Source: Marsupella aquatica (lineage: Eukaryota > Marchantiophyta). Taken from it: a stretch of DNA of 64,000 nt. Under the pieces are notes generated by a model. That model ran no database searches. It saw only the letters and a list, made by a program, of their open reading frames with translations, and was not told the origin of the DNA. The stretch is from positions 6,386,001 through 6,450,000 of the forward strand of contig OZ316892.1 in assembly GCA_973895155.1 (NCBI GenBank), written 5' to 3'. Shown here piece by piece: positions 47,460 to 58,396 of the stretch. Made by a program: the position numbers and the translations under genes. The stretch's first letter is position 1; every line of letters begins with the position of its first letter.

Positions 47460-49352
47460 TTGGTCACCACGGATTCTTCTGGTGCTGCTGGATTACCCGA
47501 TGGACGACGGACCGGTTTCACTCGGAGTGGGGCACAGTTTCGGCCATCGGCATTGGTAGCAATCAGCAGTGTAGCTTCAGATAGTGATTCTGATGAGGAC
47601 TCAGTGACCAATTCTCCTCATCATCAGGTGGTTGCACCTTTGTTGTGGGATATGGACGAGATGTACGGGGCTACAAAGGGCCCACGACGATACTCTGGTG
47701 CAATTGGCACAATTGATCTGGATGACTTCATCCAGGAGTTTGATACGTGGTGCGATATGCAGACATTGCGTAACGTCACGTTGTTTACCCTTTTCATGGC
47801 ATGGAAGGGATTATTCCAACATTTGGAGGGGCCACCCATGGATGACTACCATGAATTTTGGAAGGCTCATTTGGTTGAGATTGAGGCATGGAGGCAGCAT
47901 TGGTCGCCTAATTACGTGTCCATCACCTATGGCACTAGTGCGGCTGCCCAACCCATTGCCATAGCTGTTGCTTCTTCTAGCAGCACTAGCCAGAGTGGCA
48001 CACCATCCACCAGCAGCACTCCAGTAGCATCCACCGCTACTCCTGCCGGTGTGATTGTGACAAGAACTGGAGTTGCGCCAGTATTTAACCCTGTGGTGGA
48101 ATTCTTTGAGGTACTGAAGCAGAACTATCAGGGTGTGAGAACTGATAAGTTGAAGGGTCTTCAGGAGTTCCAACGCAAGATTGGAGAGAGCCTACGTGAG
48201 GCATACACACGTATGCGCAGATTGATCACTGTCACCTAGGGAGTGACAGAGGCTCAGGCAGTCCAGTTTTGGTATGCAATTCTGGACAAAGAATTGCGAC
48301 GTAGAGTAAGAGATGTCACTTTGCTTAGGGATGCAGATCCCACATTAGCAGTTGTTTTTACACTTTCTGAGCGCATTGAGCTCAATATGGTGAATGAGAA
48401 GGTGGTGACTTCCGGATTTGCCAAGGAAGCACCAAAGGCTGCATCCACATCCACACTACAACCTACTGCACAAGAGTCTACCAGCCAGAGACATGTGCCC
48501 TCTTATGCTGGACAACAGTCAGGATGTTGGACCTGTGGTGGGGATCATGCACAGAGAGATTGTCCAGATCATAGAGGATCAGGGGGAGCATCAGCGCCTG
48601 ATCAACGACAGTGTGATCATTGTGGAGCTCCTGGACACACCAAGGATAGGTGTTTCTCACTCCATCCTGAGTTACGGAGAGGAGAATCCCGTACACATGA
48701 TCAGGGAAGAGGAGGAGGAGGTAGAGGTGGTGGACGTGGTCGTGGCATGCCACATGCAGGGAGACAGGGAGGTGACGCTGCCCCTACTGTAACCATAGAT
48801 CCAAAGGATGCTAAGATTGCTCAATTGGAGCAACAACTAGCTGCCATGGCTAGTTCCCAGGTGAGACCTACTTCTGGTGATGGGGCATCAACATCCTATG
48901 GACCTTCCACATCCCATGGTCCTTCCACATCTTATGGAGCTGATGGAGACCTTGTCACCATGGGACTCATGTGTGGCACTGCACATATTGATGCATCAAC
49001 AGCTTTGACACGTGGGGCAGCCAAAGCTCTTGAGCCCCGAGGAGCAGTAGTGGAGTTAGATCCACAAAGGGGGGATGCACGTCGGTAGACAAAGCTTCCT
49101 CAGTCTTTTACATTGTCAGAGATAGTTCAGACTGCCTCTATGAACCCGGTTCGGACAAACCCTGATGTGGGTAAGTTGGCAGAATCACGTAGTGATGTAG
49201 CAGGGATGACAGGTACCTTGCTGGGGGCGGCTACTGCCATGGTACGTGCCCCATTATTTTCAGTGATAGACATGCTGAACTTGGGAGTTGGTCCTGCAGA
49301 AGTGTTCAGATTGGCAGCTACACTCTGTGAGGACACTCCAGTGGTTGCTTCC
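47460..49352 (+). pseudogene. gag: gypsy gag (capsid and nucleocapsid)
   Basis: One frame runs from about 47460 to the copia insertion. It is broken by TAG at 48237-48239 and TAG at 49086-49088. The capsid part contains DLDDFIQEFDTWCDMQ and LKGLQEFQRKIGESLREAY, typical of gypsy gag. Nucleocapsid has two knuckles: CWTCGGDHAQRDC from 48525, with the unusual spacing CX2CX3HX4C, and CDHCGAPGHTKDRC from 48612, with the standard CX2CX4HX4C. A Gly/Arg-rich tail and a Gln/Ser-rich coil follow. The real start codon is unclear, as the frame opens without an early ATG. Gag forms the particle that packages element RNA. Confidence 0.8.
49348..49352. repeat. Left target duplication CTTCC of the copia insertion
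   Basis: CTTCC here and at 56241-56245 flank the copia element directly. Counting one copy only, the gypsy frame continues without a shift across the insertion site. Confidence 0.92.
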
Positions 49353-49680
49353 TGTTGAACTAAGACGTCATTCGCAACGACCATACAACCATGACTCATT
49401 CCATGCACACGTAACACAATCTCTACGTGGTTCACCTCCTCTCCAAGGCTACGTCCACACGAACACTCAAGCTTTACTTCAAGAGTAGACGAACACACAT
49501 GCTCTCCCCCTTTCTCAAGTTGCTCCGTTACAATGAGTAAGCACCACACACCAGCGGCTTACACTAGCCCTGGTATATACAAGGTCACACACGACTAAAC
49601 TAACCTCAACTAAGACCCTAACTGTGGTTAGCCTAAGTGCCATAACCTTTGAGTCACAAGACTAAGAGCAATCCTTAACA
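49353..49680 (-). repeat. copia 3' LTR
   Basis: A 328-bp LTR beginning TGTTGAACTAAG and ending CCTTAACA on the plus strand. It is the downstream LTR in the element's own orientation. Confidence 0.95.
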
Positions 49681-49699
49681 AACTCCCCCTTGACTCTAG
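49681..49699 (-). other. copia polypurine tract
   Basis: Read on the minus strand this is CTAGAGTCAAGGGGGAGTT, directly before the 3' LTR. This is the expected position and composition for the plus-strand primer. Confidence 0.75.
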
Positions 49700-49884
49700 T
49701 CTTGGGGACTGCAATTTCTGCTATCCATATGAGATCCTCAACGGGAAATTCTAGACAATCACCTAAAACCATAGGTGTCCCCCTAAAAACCATTTAAGGT
49801 TAACTAAGAGTTAACTAGAATTAAGCCGTAGCCATAACAGGATTGAGTAACTCATATACAAAAATCACATCTTGTTAAGTTACT

Positions 49885-51324
49885 CTACTTGTGCTGCAAA
49901 TGCAAAACCTGCAAAGTAGCACGGTGTCTTGAGTAACTCTCCAAAGGAATCACTTTGGTAAAAGCATCAGCCGGGTTGAGTTTTCCATCAATCTTGACTA
50001 GCTCAAACATTTTATCAGACACTGCTTGCCTAATAAAATGGTACCTGATGTCAATGTGCTTCACCCTGCTATCCATCACTTGGTTAATAGCTAGGTGAAG
50101 CGCACTCTGGCTGTCACAATGAAGAGCCATTTTTCCATGCTCCAATCCCATCTCAGTGACCAGCTTATCCAACCAAATTGCTTCCTTTGCTGCTTCTGCT
50201 GCTGCAACATATTCTGCTTCTGTAGTAGACTGAGATACACACTTTTGCAAGGTAGATCTCCAACTTATGCATCCTCCTCCAAGAGTAAACACATACCCAG
50301 TCGTTGACCTCCTTGTTTCCAGACAGCCTCCGTAGTCAGAATCTACATAGCCAACCAAAGATTTGGTTTTGTTTGATCTACTATCAAACAACAGACCATA
50401 GTCTATTGTGCCCTTAAGATACCTGAGAATCCATTTCACAGCCTCCCAATGTACCTTCCCTGGATTTGACATGAATCTACTCACTTTGCCCATTGCTAGG
50501 GCTAGATCAGGCCTGGTACATGTCATCAAATACATTAGACTGCCCACTACCTTCTCATAAGGAACCTTAGTCATCAAGCCTCTCTCCACTGGATCCGTGG
50601 GGCAGAAAGCCGATGATAACTTGAAATGTGGAGCCAAATGAATACTTACTGGCTTACAATTTTCCATGTTGAATCTTGCAAGTACCTTTTTAGCATACTT
50701 GCCTTGATTCAGCCACAATTGTCCAGTTTCAAAGTTCCTCGTAATCTCCATACCTAAGATCCTCTTGGCTTTCCCAAGATCCTTCATTCGGAATTCAAAA
50801 CTCAATTTTGCTTTGAGTTTGTCAACCTCAGTTTGATCCTTAGCCGCAATCAACATGTCATCCACATAGAGCACTAGAATGAGCAAACCAAACACACTAT
50901 TCTTGACTGATTTCGTATACACACAAGGGTCATACACCATCCTAGTGAATCCTTGTGCAAGCATGAAATCATCAAACCGCTTGTTCCACTGTCGAGGAGC
51001 TTGCTTCAATCCATACAAGGACTTAAGTAACCTGCAAACTAAACTCTCTTGACCCTTCTTCACAAAGCCCAGTGGTTGCCTCATGAAAATTTGTTCCTCC
51101 AAGGTGTCATAGAGAAAAGCAGTAACAACATCCATTTGATCTAACACCAGATCAAAAAACATAACAAGTTGACACAAAATTCTTATCGTGGAATACTTGG
51201 CAACTGGAGAGAAGACCTCATTGTAATCCACTCCCTTCTCCTGAGTGAATCCTTTGGCAACAAGCCTTGCCTTGTATATCTTGTCTCCTCCATTTGAGAG
51301 TTGTCCTTCAGCTTGTAAATCCAC
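49885..51324 (-). pseudogene. pol: copia reverse transcriptase and RNase H
   Basis: This 479-codon frame covers the RT core (KARLVAKGFTQ, QMDVVTAFL, YGLKQAPRQW, and the catalytic YVDD in LYVDDMLIA) and RNase H (DSDYGGCLETRRSTTGYVF, TEAEYVAA, HIDIRYHF). It copies element RNA into DNA in cytoplasmic particles. The domain itself looks intact. It is offset by a frame shift near 51260-51324 from the upstream part of the polyprotein, which runs in another frame to 51183. Normal translation from gag would therefore not reach it. Confidence 0.92.
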
Positions 51325-51578
51325 TTGCTATCCACCACTTGTTGATCACTTGGCAGTTGCACCAGCTCCCATGTTTTGTTATCACATAAAGATTGCAACT
51401 CCCTCTGCATTGCTGCATTCCATTCATCTTTCTCGTCTGAAATGCTTGCCTCATGATATGAAGACGGTTCTCCTTCTTCCAAGATCAGTGCTCTGTCATC
51501 ATCATCCGGTGCAATGTCAGCATCATCTAACCTTGATGAATCTGTCCATTGTCCATACCTTGTAGGAGCTCGAGTAGT

Positions 51579-53111
51579 TCACCTTGATTTTCTAGCTAAT
51601 GATTCTGGTTGATCTTGTTCCGTTGGTTGATTTTGAGGTATTCCAACAACAACCTGCTCTTCTTGTTCCATCATCGGAACCAGCTCCATTATCGGAGCAC
51701 CTTCTTCAACTATGTCATAAAAACCCTCATGACCAATCTTCCCCTCAACATGGTCCAGGATAGGAGATTTACCTTTGTCAGTACGGGAAGTCTGTGCATT
51801 CTCCCCCTCCTTTGATGATCTGGATTCATTAAAGGATACATCTCTACTGACAAGCAATGTACAAGCTGCTGGATCCCATAGCCTGTAACCTTTCACACCT
51901 GGTTGATAACCAAGAAAAAGACACTTCTTGGAAGTAGAATCTAGTTTAGATCGATTTTGCTTAGGTGTGAGAGCATATGCATCACTTCCAAAGACTCTCA
52001 AAACTTGATAGTCTGCGTGCCGTCCATACCTCATTTCAAACGGCATCTTGAAATTGATTGCACTTGAAGGAGAAAGATTTACCAAATAAGTTGCCGTATT
52101 TACAACTTCAGCCCAAAATTCATGCGGTAAACCTGATTGGCTCAACATACTCCTCGATGGCTCCAATAGTGTTCGGTTTAGCCGCTCACAAACACCATTT
52201 TGTTGAGGAGTATAAACTGTTGTGAGATGACGAGTAATCCCTTGCTCTGCACAGTACAGTTCAAATTCACTTGAACTGTACTCCCCGCCATTATCTGATC
52301 GTAGATATCTCACCTTGGATCCAGTTTGATTCTCAATTTGGGCTTTCCACTTCTTAAAAGTGTCAAAAACTTCAGACTTTGCGTGTAGAAATGTGATCCA
52401 CACATACCGTGAGTAATCATCAATAAACGTGACATAGTACAATTTTCCAAAAAATGAGGGAGTTGGGGCTGGACCCCACACATCACTATGTACATACTCA
52501 AGTATAGCTTTGGTATTGTGAGTTCCAACACCAAAGGTTCTCCTGTGCTGCTTCCCAAGCACACAGTGTTCACAAAAATCTAACTTAGTAGATTCTAAAT
52601 TAGAAAGAAGTCCTTTCCTACGAAGTACCGCCAAACCTTTTTCACTCATGTGTCCCAATCTATAGTGCCACAACTGAGTCATCTCGCCTTGAGATCTAGT
52701 TACATTGGTTTCTTCACGAATCACGTTGCCCTCCAACAAGTATAGATTCCTGTGCCGCTTACCCTTCATGACAACCTTGCTTCCGGTTGACACTTGAAGA
52801 ATACCATCAGCAGAATTCCACCAACATCCATTTGCTTCCAGCATTCCAAGAGAAATCAAGTTCTTTTTCATGTCAGGTATGTGTCTGACATTACTCACTG
52901 TTCGCACAGCTCCATCAAACATCCGAATTTTCACAGATCCAATTCCAACAATTTGACAAGGATGATCATTCCCCATCAACACGGAACCGGTTGATATTGA
53001 GTAAGAACTAAAAAACTCTTTCATACAACAAATATGATAGGTACAGGCACAATCTAGAATCCATTCATCACCGTTGTTACTGGATGAAATGCAAAGGGCA
53101 ACATCTTGACT
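51579..53111 (-). pseudogene. pol: copia protease and integrase
   Basis: The frame continues from gag after one TGA (53112-53114) and ends at another TGA (51579-51581). The protease site, normally Asp-Ser/Thr-Gly, reads DEWILDCACTYH, so Asp is followed by Cys-Ala. Then come the pre-integrase zinc-binding piece (HYRLGHMSEKGL, CEHCVLGKQ) and the integrase core with Asp in HSDVWGP, Asp in RSDNGGEY and Glu in QQNGVCERLNRTLLE. After the second stop the same frame continues for about 130 codons (WNAAMQRELQSL, KWIYKLK) before the shift into RT. Confidence 0.9.
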
Positions 53112-54038
53112 TCACAAGATTTCATCATCAAGCAAGTCAATCATATCAATATCAGTGGCTGCGTTCACTGATGGTTGATGAGTCTGCTTGACTCGACAGT
53201 CTCTTTTCATGTGGCCGGGCTTGTTACATTTCCAGCATATAATTGGTTTCCTTTCTAGAGATTTCTCTCTAGATCTGGATCTAGACTTAGACCGAGCCTT
53301 CTCCTTGCCTCTGTTCCGTGAGGGGTATGATTGTGAAAATGACATGTTTTCACTAGTCATCCGCTGTTGAGTCCTCTCGCGGTTCACATTCAACACACTG
53401 CTAGATGAAGATGGTGTCTGGGTATGACCCAATTTCTTCTGTGCATCATCTGACAGCAAAGAGCTTACCACCTCATCATATGAAATGGTTTTGAGGTCTC
53501 TATACAAGAGAACCTGCTTCAAACCTTGATACGATGGGGGTAAGGAGTTGAGAAGAAGCAATGCCTTATCTTCATCTTCCATTCCCTTGCCAAGATTTGA
53601 CAAATCTACAGCTAGACTATCAAATTCATCCAAGTGATCTCGAAGCTTGCCTCCTTCTTTTAGCCTCAAGCTCATCAAGAGAGATTTCTTGTACAACCGA
53701 TCTGAGGCATCCTCGCGGTAGTACATCTCTCTGAGGGCCTTGAATAAGGATACGCAATCCTCGTAATCGTCTAGCTTCTTAATGATATGCGGCTTCAGAT
53801 ACAACATAACCGTATTCACAGCGATCACTTGCTCCTGCCTCCATTTCCTCAACGGGATCTCCTCCTCACTGCTAGACTCCTCCCGAGTCGAAAGCAGATG
53901 ATCTAGGCCCATAGCACGAAGAATTTCCTTAACCTGTTTCTCCCATAGCAAATAATCCGTGCGCCCATCATACTTTTCCACCTCAAACTTGACACCTCCA
54001 AACTTGGATGCCATCGTTGTCCTCCCGACGTTCTCCAC
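53112..54038 (-). pseudogene. gag: copia gag
   Basis: A 308-residue frame from ATG 54038 (MENVGRTTMASKFGGVKFEV) contains the copia gag core (LWEKQVKEILRAMGLDHLL, LREMYYREDASDRLYKKSLL). It ends with one CX2CX4HX4C knuckle (CWKCNKPGHMKRDC) and a short acidic tail. It stops at TGA 53112-53114. The same frame carries straight on into protease, so this stop is either a mutation or a read-through stop. A read-through role is unproven. Confidence 0.88.
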
Positions 54039-55894
54039 ATGCTATTTCTCTGTTGCTCCCTATATCCTTTTGTCGCTTTTTCCTTCCTTCCGTCCCGTTG
54101 ACTCAAATCCAAATCATGAAAAAATGTCATTTTTCACAACTTTCCAAAAAACTTGAAACTTGTCACTGCCACGTAGCCCACCAGCCTAGCAAGCCAATGC
54201 TGAAATCCAAAATCGAAACCGAGTTCCAACGAAAAACTTTTTCACGTTTTGATCGGGGTGGGTAAAACTCAAAAAATTCTCCCCCGTTTTGACCACCTCG
54301 GGGAATAAAAAAAATTCCAAGTACCACCCGTCGTTGAAAATGAAAATCGAGTGGTGCACCGCGTTGCTAGCTTCAGTGGCTACGTCCTCGCCAAAAAAAA
54401 TCCGAAAAAAGTTACCGTTCGGACCTTGGAATCTTCGACTAAAGGCCAAAAAACAGCTCTCTGTTTTTTTGGAATATTCCCCGGACTGTGCGGCAGGTCG
54501 CACAGGGGGCTGTTCCCCCTGTCTGAGCGGTTAAATTGTCGGGTCACCGGGCCCGGGATGCCGCTTAGCCAATGGGAGAAAGAGGAGAAAAAGGAAAAAA
54601 TTGCCCTAAAAAGGGGTTGAATCCCTTTTCAAAAAATACAGTGTATTAAGGGCCAGGGATACGCTGGTACGCGGACGGGATACTACGCATATACATATGT
54701 GGGTGGGAGGTGGGGTACTCTGCCTTAATGGCTCATAGGGCAGCGTGCCCTCCTGGCCTGGCTCCCCCTCTTTAATTGCCTCACAAGGCCCTATGCAAGG
54801 GCACAAGGCCCTATGGTGGAGGGGAGGCGTGCAGAAAAGAGGAGAGGGGAGGGAGTTAATAAATAGGGCACAAGGCCCTATGTGGCTTTAATGAGGGGGG
54901 AAGGGGAGGGGAATGTCCAGGGCACAAGGCCCTATGTAGCTTTAATGAGGAGGTGGGAGGAGGGCTAGCGTAAGGGGGGAAGGGGGGTATGTCCAGGGCA
55001 CAAGGCCCTATGTGACTTTTATGAAGGGGGGAAGGGGGGGGGAGGCACCGTATACACGTGCGAATACGGCGCTATACGCGCGCCGGGGGGGTTATCGTAT
55101 GCCTGGGGGGGTGCACATGTATACACATAAGGGGTTAAAACCCCTTTAAAACGCACAAATGTTGCCGCAAAAAAAATTGCCGTGTTACTTACTGAAAATG
55201 TCACCGTTTCACACGAGAAAAGTGCACTTCACCGACGGGAAATGTTTCCGAATTTCACCGGCGCCGTCTGCAACTCTAGCAGAGTAAAAACTTTGAGTCA
55301 CGACTCCTTCACTCCGCATCAAGTGCCAATCTCGGACTCAAAATGACCACCGCACCGCAATCTCTCCGTTGAGCCGTTGCACTTCCCGTTTCTCCCCCCA
55401 AGCCGAGTGTGACGTCGAGAAACCCGCTTCAGCCAAGGCTATGTCTCCATAGCCATGGAAAATTTCAGAAATGTCACTTTCGCTCGTTGTGTCGCACTCG
55501 GTTCACCCTGGACAACAAACCAGATACCGAAACGACCAGCTTCCCCCGATCTACGATTTGAGCTATAGTATGCAACGTCTCACGGACCACAAAGCTCACA
55601 CCATAAAAAAAAACAATCTCAGGTCCCTCCTCCGTCGAAGAAACCGTCGAATACGAATCTCTTTTCACAAAAAATTCCAGAACGACGAGAACTTTGATTC
55701 CTCCACTCCACAAAGTCCGATCAGTGATTTCTTCGTACCGTTAGATAGCCCTTGCCCCGATCTATCCGTTGAGCCCAACACCTCCAAGTTCCATGCGACG
55801 GAACTCCGTGAAATCCACCGACTCTAATCGCTGGAAAAACCGTCACCAAGATGTCACGAAAATTTTGATCACCTCAACGTCACCTCCCAAGCTT
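54039..55894 (-). other. copia 5' leader, about 1.9 kb
   Basis: An unusually long untranslated stretch lies between the primer binding site and gag. It holds a repeat array at 54775-55020 and a G-rich purine tract. Plus-strand frames here (for example 55471-55827) have no domain support. Confidence 0.6.
54775..55020. repeat. Minisatellite in the copia leader
   Basis: CACAAGGCCCTATG occurs five times between 54780 and 55012, near 54781, 54800, 54868, 54921 and 54998. The later copies are followed by TGRCTTTWATGA and a run of G. Spacing is about 20 bases, then about 50-80. The core CAAGGCCCTATG is conserved in all copies. Confidence 0.85.
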
Positions 55895-55906
55895 GCTCTG
55901 ATACCA
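55895..55906 (-). other. copia primer binding site (tRNA-iMet)
   Basis: On the minus strand this reads TGGTATCAGAGC, the complement of the 3' end of plant initiator methionine tRNA. It lies two bases inside the 5' LTR. Confidence 0.93.
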
Positions 55907-55908
55907 AT

Positions 55909-56240
55909 TGTTGAACTAAGACGTCATTCGCAACGACCATACAACCATGACTCATTCCATGCACACGTAGTCGACACAATCTCTACGTGGTTCACCTCCT
56001 CTCCAAGGCTACTTCCACACGAACACTCAAGCTTTACTTCAAGAGTAGACGAACACACATGCTCTCCCCCTTCCTCAAGTTGCTCCGTTACAATGAGTAA
56101 GCATCACACACCAGCGGCTTACACTAGCCCTGGTATATACAAGGTCACACACGACTAAACTAACCTCAACTAAGACCCTAACTGTGGTTAGCCTAAGTGC
56201 CATAACCTTTGAGTCACAAGACTAAGAGCAATCCTTAACA
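55909..56240 (-). repeat. copia 5' LTR
   Basis: A 332-bp copy of the LTR at 49353-49680. It has an extra 4 bases after CACACGTA and about three substitutions. Confidence 0.95.
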
Positions 56241-56245
56241 CTTCC
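56241..56245. repeat. Right target duplication CTTCC
   Basis: Matches 49348-49352. The gypsy frame resumes at 56246. Confidence 0.92.
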
Positions 56246-57088
56246 CATGCAGAAGCAACTTGCAGTGTTGATGCAGTGAAGACCATGCCACCTACTGCTA
56301 CTAGTGAGACATGGCATGCAGCAGCAGCGAGGTTGGTGGATTTACCAGCACGCCCTGCATTTGAGAGGACTAGGTTTAAACCTAGTGTTGTATCATTGGA
56401 TAATCGGAGTGGTATCTTCCGATTAGTTGGGCCTTCTGGAGCAGTATACCAGCCAGAGAGGGTGTTACTGGATACCGGTGCTCAGCACTTGATGTTGGGA
56501 AAGTCTGCCATACGTGGATTGGGATTGCGTCCAGAGGATTTGGAGGATTGTCCCTTTCCCATTCAGACTTCATTGGGGGGACCTACACCTACACAGCACA
56601 TTACCAGGAGACCTCTTGATTTGAGGATTCAGGAAGGTCATACCACAGATAGCTCACAGATACAGGCGCGAGCTATTCTAACTAAGGCAGAGTCATATGA
56701 TGTGTTGGTGGGATGTACAGTGCTCTATCCCATGGGATTTATTCTTGATTTTTGGGAGGAATCAGTGTCATATAGACCTGATTGGCAGTCAGGAGATGCT
56801 CGATTGAGAAAATTGCCAGTGAGATTTAGTGGACCTATGGAAGGCCCTAAATCCACACCATTGTCTTTGGCAGCATTCAGTGGTCTAATTGCTGGACCTG
56901 ATGATTTGATTGAGGGTAATGCGCATGCAGCAGATGTTCCACCATTGGAGGAGTCTCATAAGGAGCACATCATGCAAGGATTACCTGTTGGCAGTGTTGT
57001 GCCACCAGTGTGGGGCATTGCACAGGCCTTGCTACAGACAGCAGCACGATTGGTACATGATGCATGGCGTCATGCTTTTACACCATAG
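56246..57088 (+). pseudogene. pro: gypsy aspartic protease region
   Basis: The frame continues from gag across the copia insertion and contains a retroviral-type aspartic protease. The catalytic Asp-Thr-Gly is at 56471-56479 in VLLDTGAQHLMLG, followed by GLGLRPEDL and the flap-like region. A later VGCTVLYPMGFILDFW matches the second half of such proteases. The frame ends at TAG 57086-57088 but continues in the same phase into the methyltransferase. The Pro- and Ala-rich tail after about 56900 looks like a linker. Confidence 0.85.
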
Positions 57089-58396
57089 TCAGGAGCAGAG
57101 CAACCTCTTGCAGATGGACCTGTGACCCTTTCACCATTGGATACCACTCTTATTGCTTGGCAGTATCCACCGGAGGGTATTTGTTTGTTGGATCTTTTTG
57201 GTGGGATTAGCACTTGATTGGTTGCTGTTCTTCAGGCAGGAATTCCTGTGCGTCGTTATTTGTATGTGGAGTCAGATGAGACAACACGGAGGGTCTCATT
57301 GCGACATGTGGCTATGTTGGTGGATAGACATCCACAATTGCTGCCAGTGGATGTTGTTCATGGTTATCAGCATGCACTACCTGCTGATATTTCATTGTTG
57401 GGGGCAGATCATCTGCATTGTGGCCCCATTGATTTGGTGATTGCTGGTTGGCCATGTCAGGGCCAATCTAGAGCTGGCATTGGGCATGGACTTCATGATC
57501 CACGCTCTGCATTGTTTTGGAAGATGTTATGGGTGTTGCGTCATCTCTAGCTACATCAGACACAGTCTCTAGCATACATTTTGGAGAATGTGCCATTGTT
57601 AGGTGATGATCGTAGTCGGATTGTTGCCAGTATTCACCAGGTGAGGTCTTGGATTGGACTTACTGTGTTATTGGATGCTGCACGTGTGGGTTCTCATGCA
57701 CATCGTCCACGCTTGTGGTGGACTAATTTGATCCCATGTGAGGTGCTGAAGCGCGCATTTGACAGCATTCCACGCTCACCAGCCTTAGTGGTGGATGATA
57801 TTTTGGATCCAGGGCGTCGTGCACAGGGTGTGACCCAACCTGATAGACCTCCATTGGCAATGGTCAATGCAGTTGGGCGCCCACGTTGTGCATTACCCAC
57901 TCTTGTAAGCCACTCTGCTTCATATGTATTCAGAGCAGGTGGCCCTGGACTTGTGTGGGACACAGCTCTCCAGCAGTTAGTGGAGCCTACTACTGATGAG
58001 AGAGAGCGTGCTATGGGATTTTTGACTGGCACCACTGCAGTTGCCTCTGTGTCAGAGGGTTTGTGGCGCCAGGTTCTTGGTCAAGCAATGGACTTGAATT
58101 GTTTGACTTGGATTATCAGCTTGGGAGTAGCTGAACAGTTGCGGATGCGCTCTGCTGGAATTATTGATTGTCCCTTGGTGAGCTTGCGGTCCACTGAGAC
58201 AATATTGACCACAACTGGGGGCGAGCAAACGTCCATGGACCTATGGCAGGATTGGCCAAGGCTGGACAAATTTTTGAGCAGGAAGGGACTGCTCAATCTA
58301 CTGCTAAATAGCAATCATTGGCTATCTTTTCTACCCTACAAAGAGATATTAGGGATTTGGTGGAGAGTTGGGAACCACAGCTTGGCCCTAAGTTAA
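57089..58396 (+). pseudogene. Cytosine-5 DNA methyltransferase domain in gypsy polyprotein
   Basis: In frame with the protease lies a C5-MTase domain of about 330 residues. Motif I, which binds S-adenosylmethionine, reads LLDLFGGIST, then a TGA (57215-57217), then LVAVLQAGI. Then come YLYVESDE (motif II), the catalytic Pro-Cys-Gln of motif IV in DLVIAGWPCQGQSRAG (Cys codon 57455-57457), motif VI Glu-Asn-Val (57584-57592), an Arg-rich motif VIII (HRPRLWWTNL) and a C-terminal motif IX/X region (ERERAMGFLTG, LGQAMDLNCLTW). The order is standard for enzymes that methylate C5 of cytosine in DNA. Two stops (57215 and 57548, TAG) inactivate this copy. Its frame stays open to 58396, overlapping the RT frame. 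It probably methylated element or target DNA; whether for silencing, protection or integration is unknown. Confidence 0.9.

Larger units (their letters stand above)
49353..56240 (-). mobile_element. Ty1/copia retrotransposon nested in gypsy
   Basis: A complete 6,888-bp element in minus orientation has TG...CA LTRs at 49353-49680 and 55909-56240, a tRNA-iMet primer site, a purine tract, and a CTTCC target duplication. Integrase lies before RT in coding order, which defines copia. The two LTRs differ by about three substitutions and one 4-bp indel by my count, so insertion was recent. The coding region nevertheless has two stops and a frame shift. Confidence 0.95.

Noticed and set aside
55471-55827. 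118-codon plus-strand frame in the copia leader
   Set aside because: Antisense to the element, no domain, and ends without relation to any splice or start signal.
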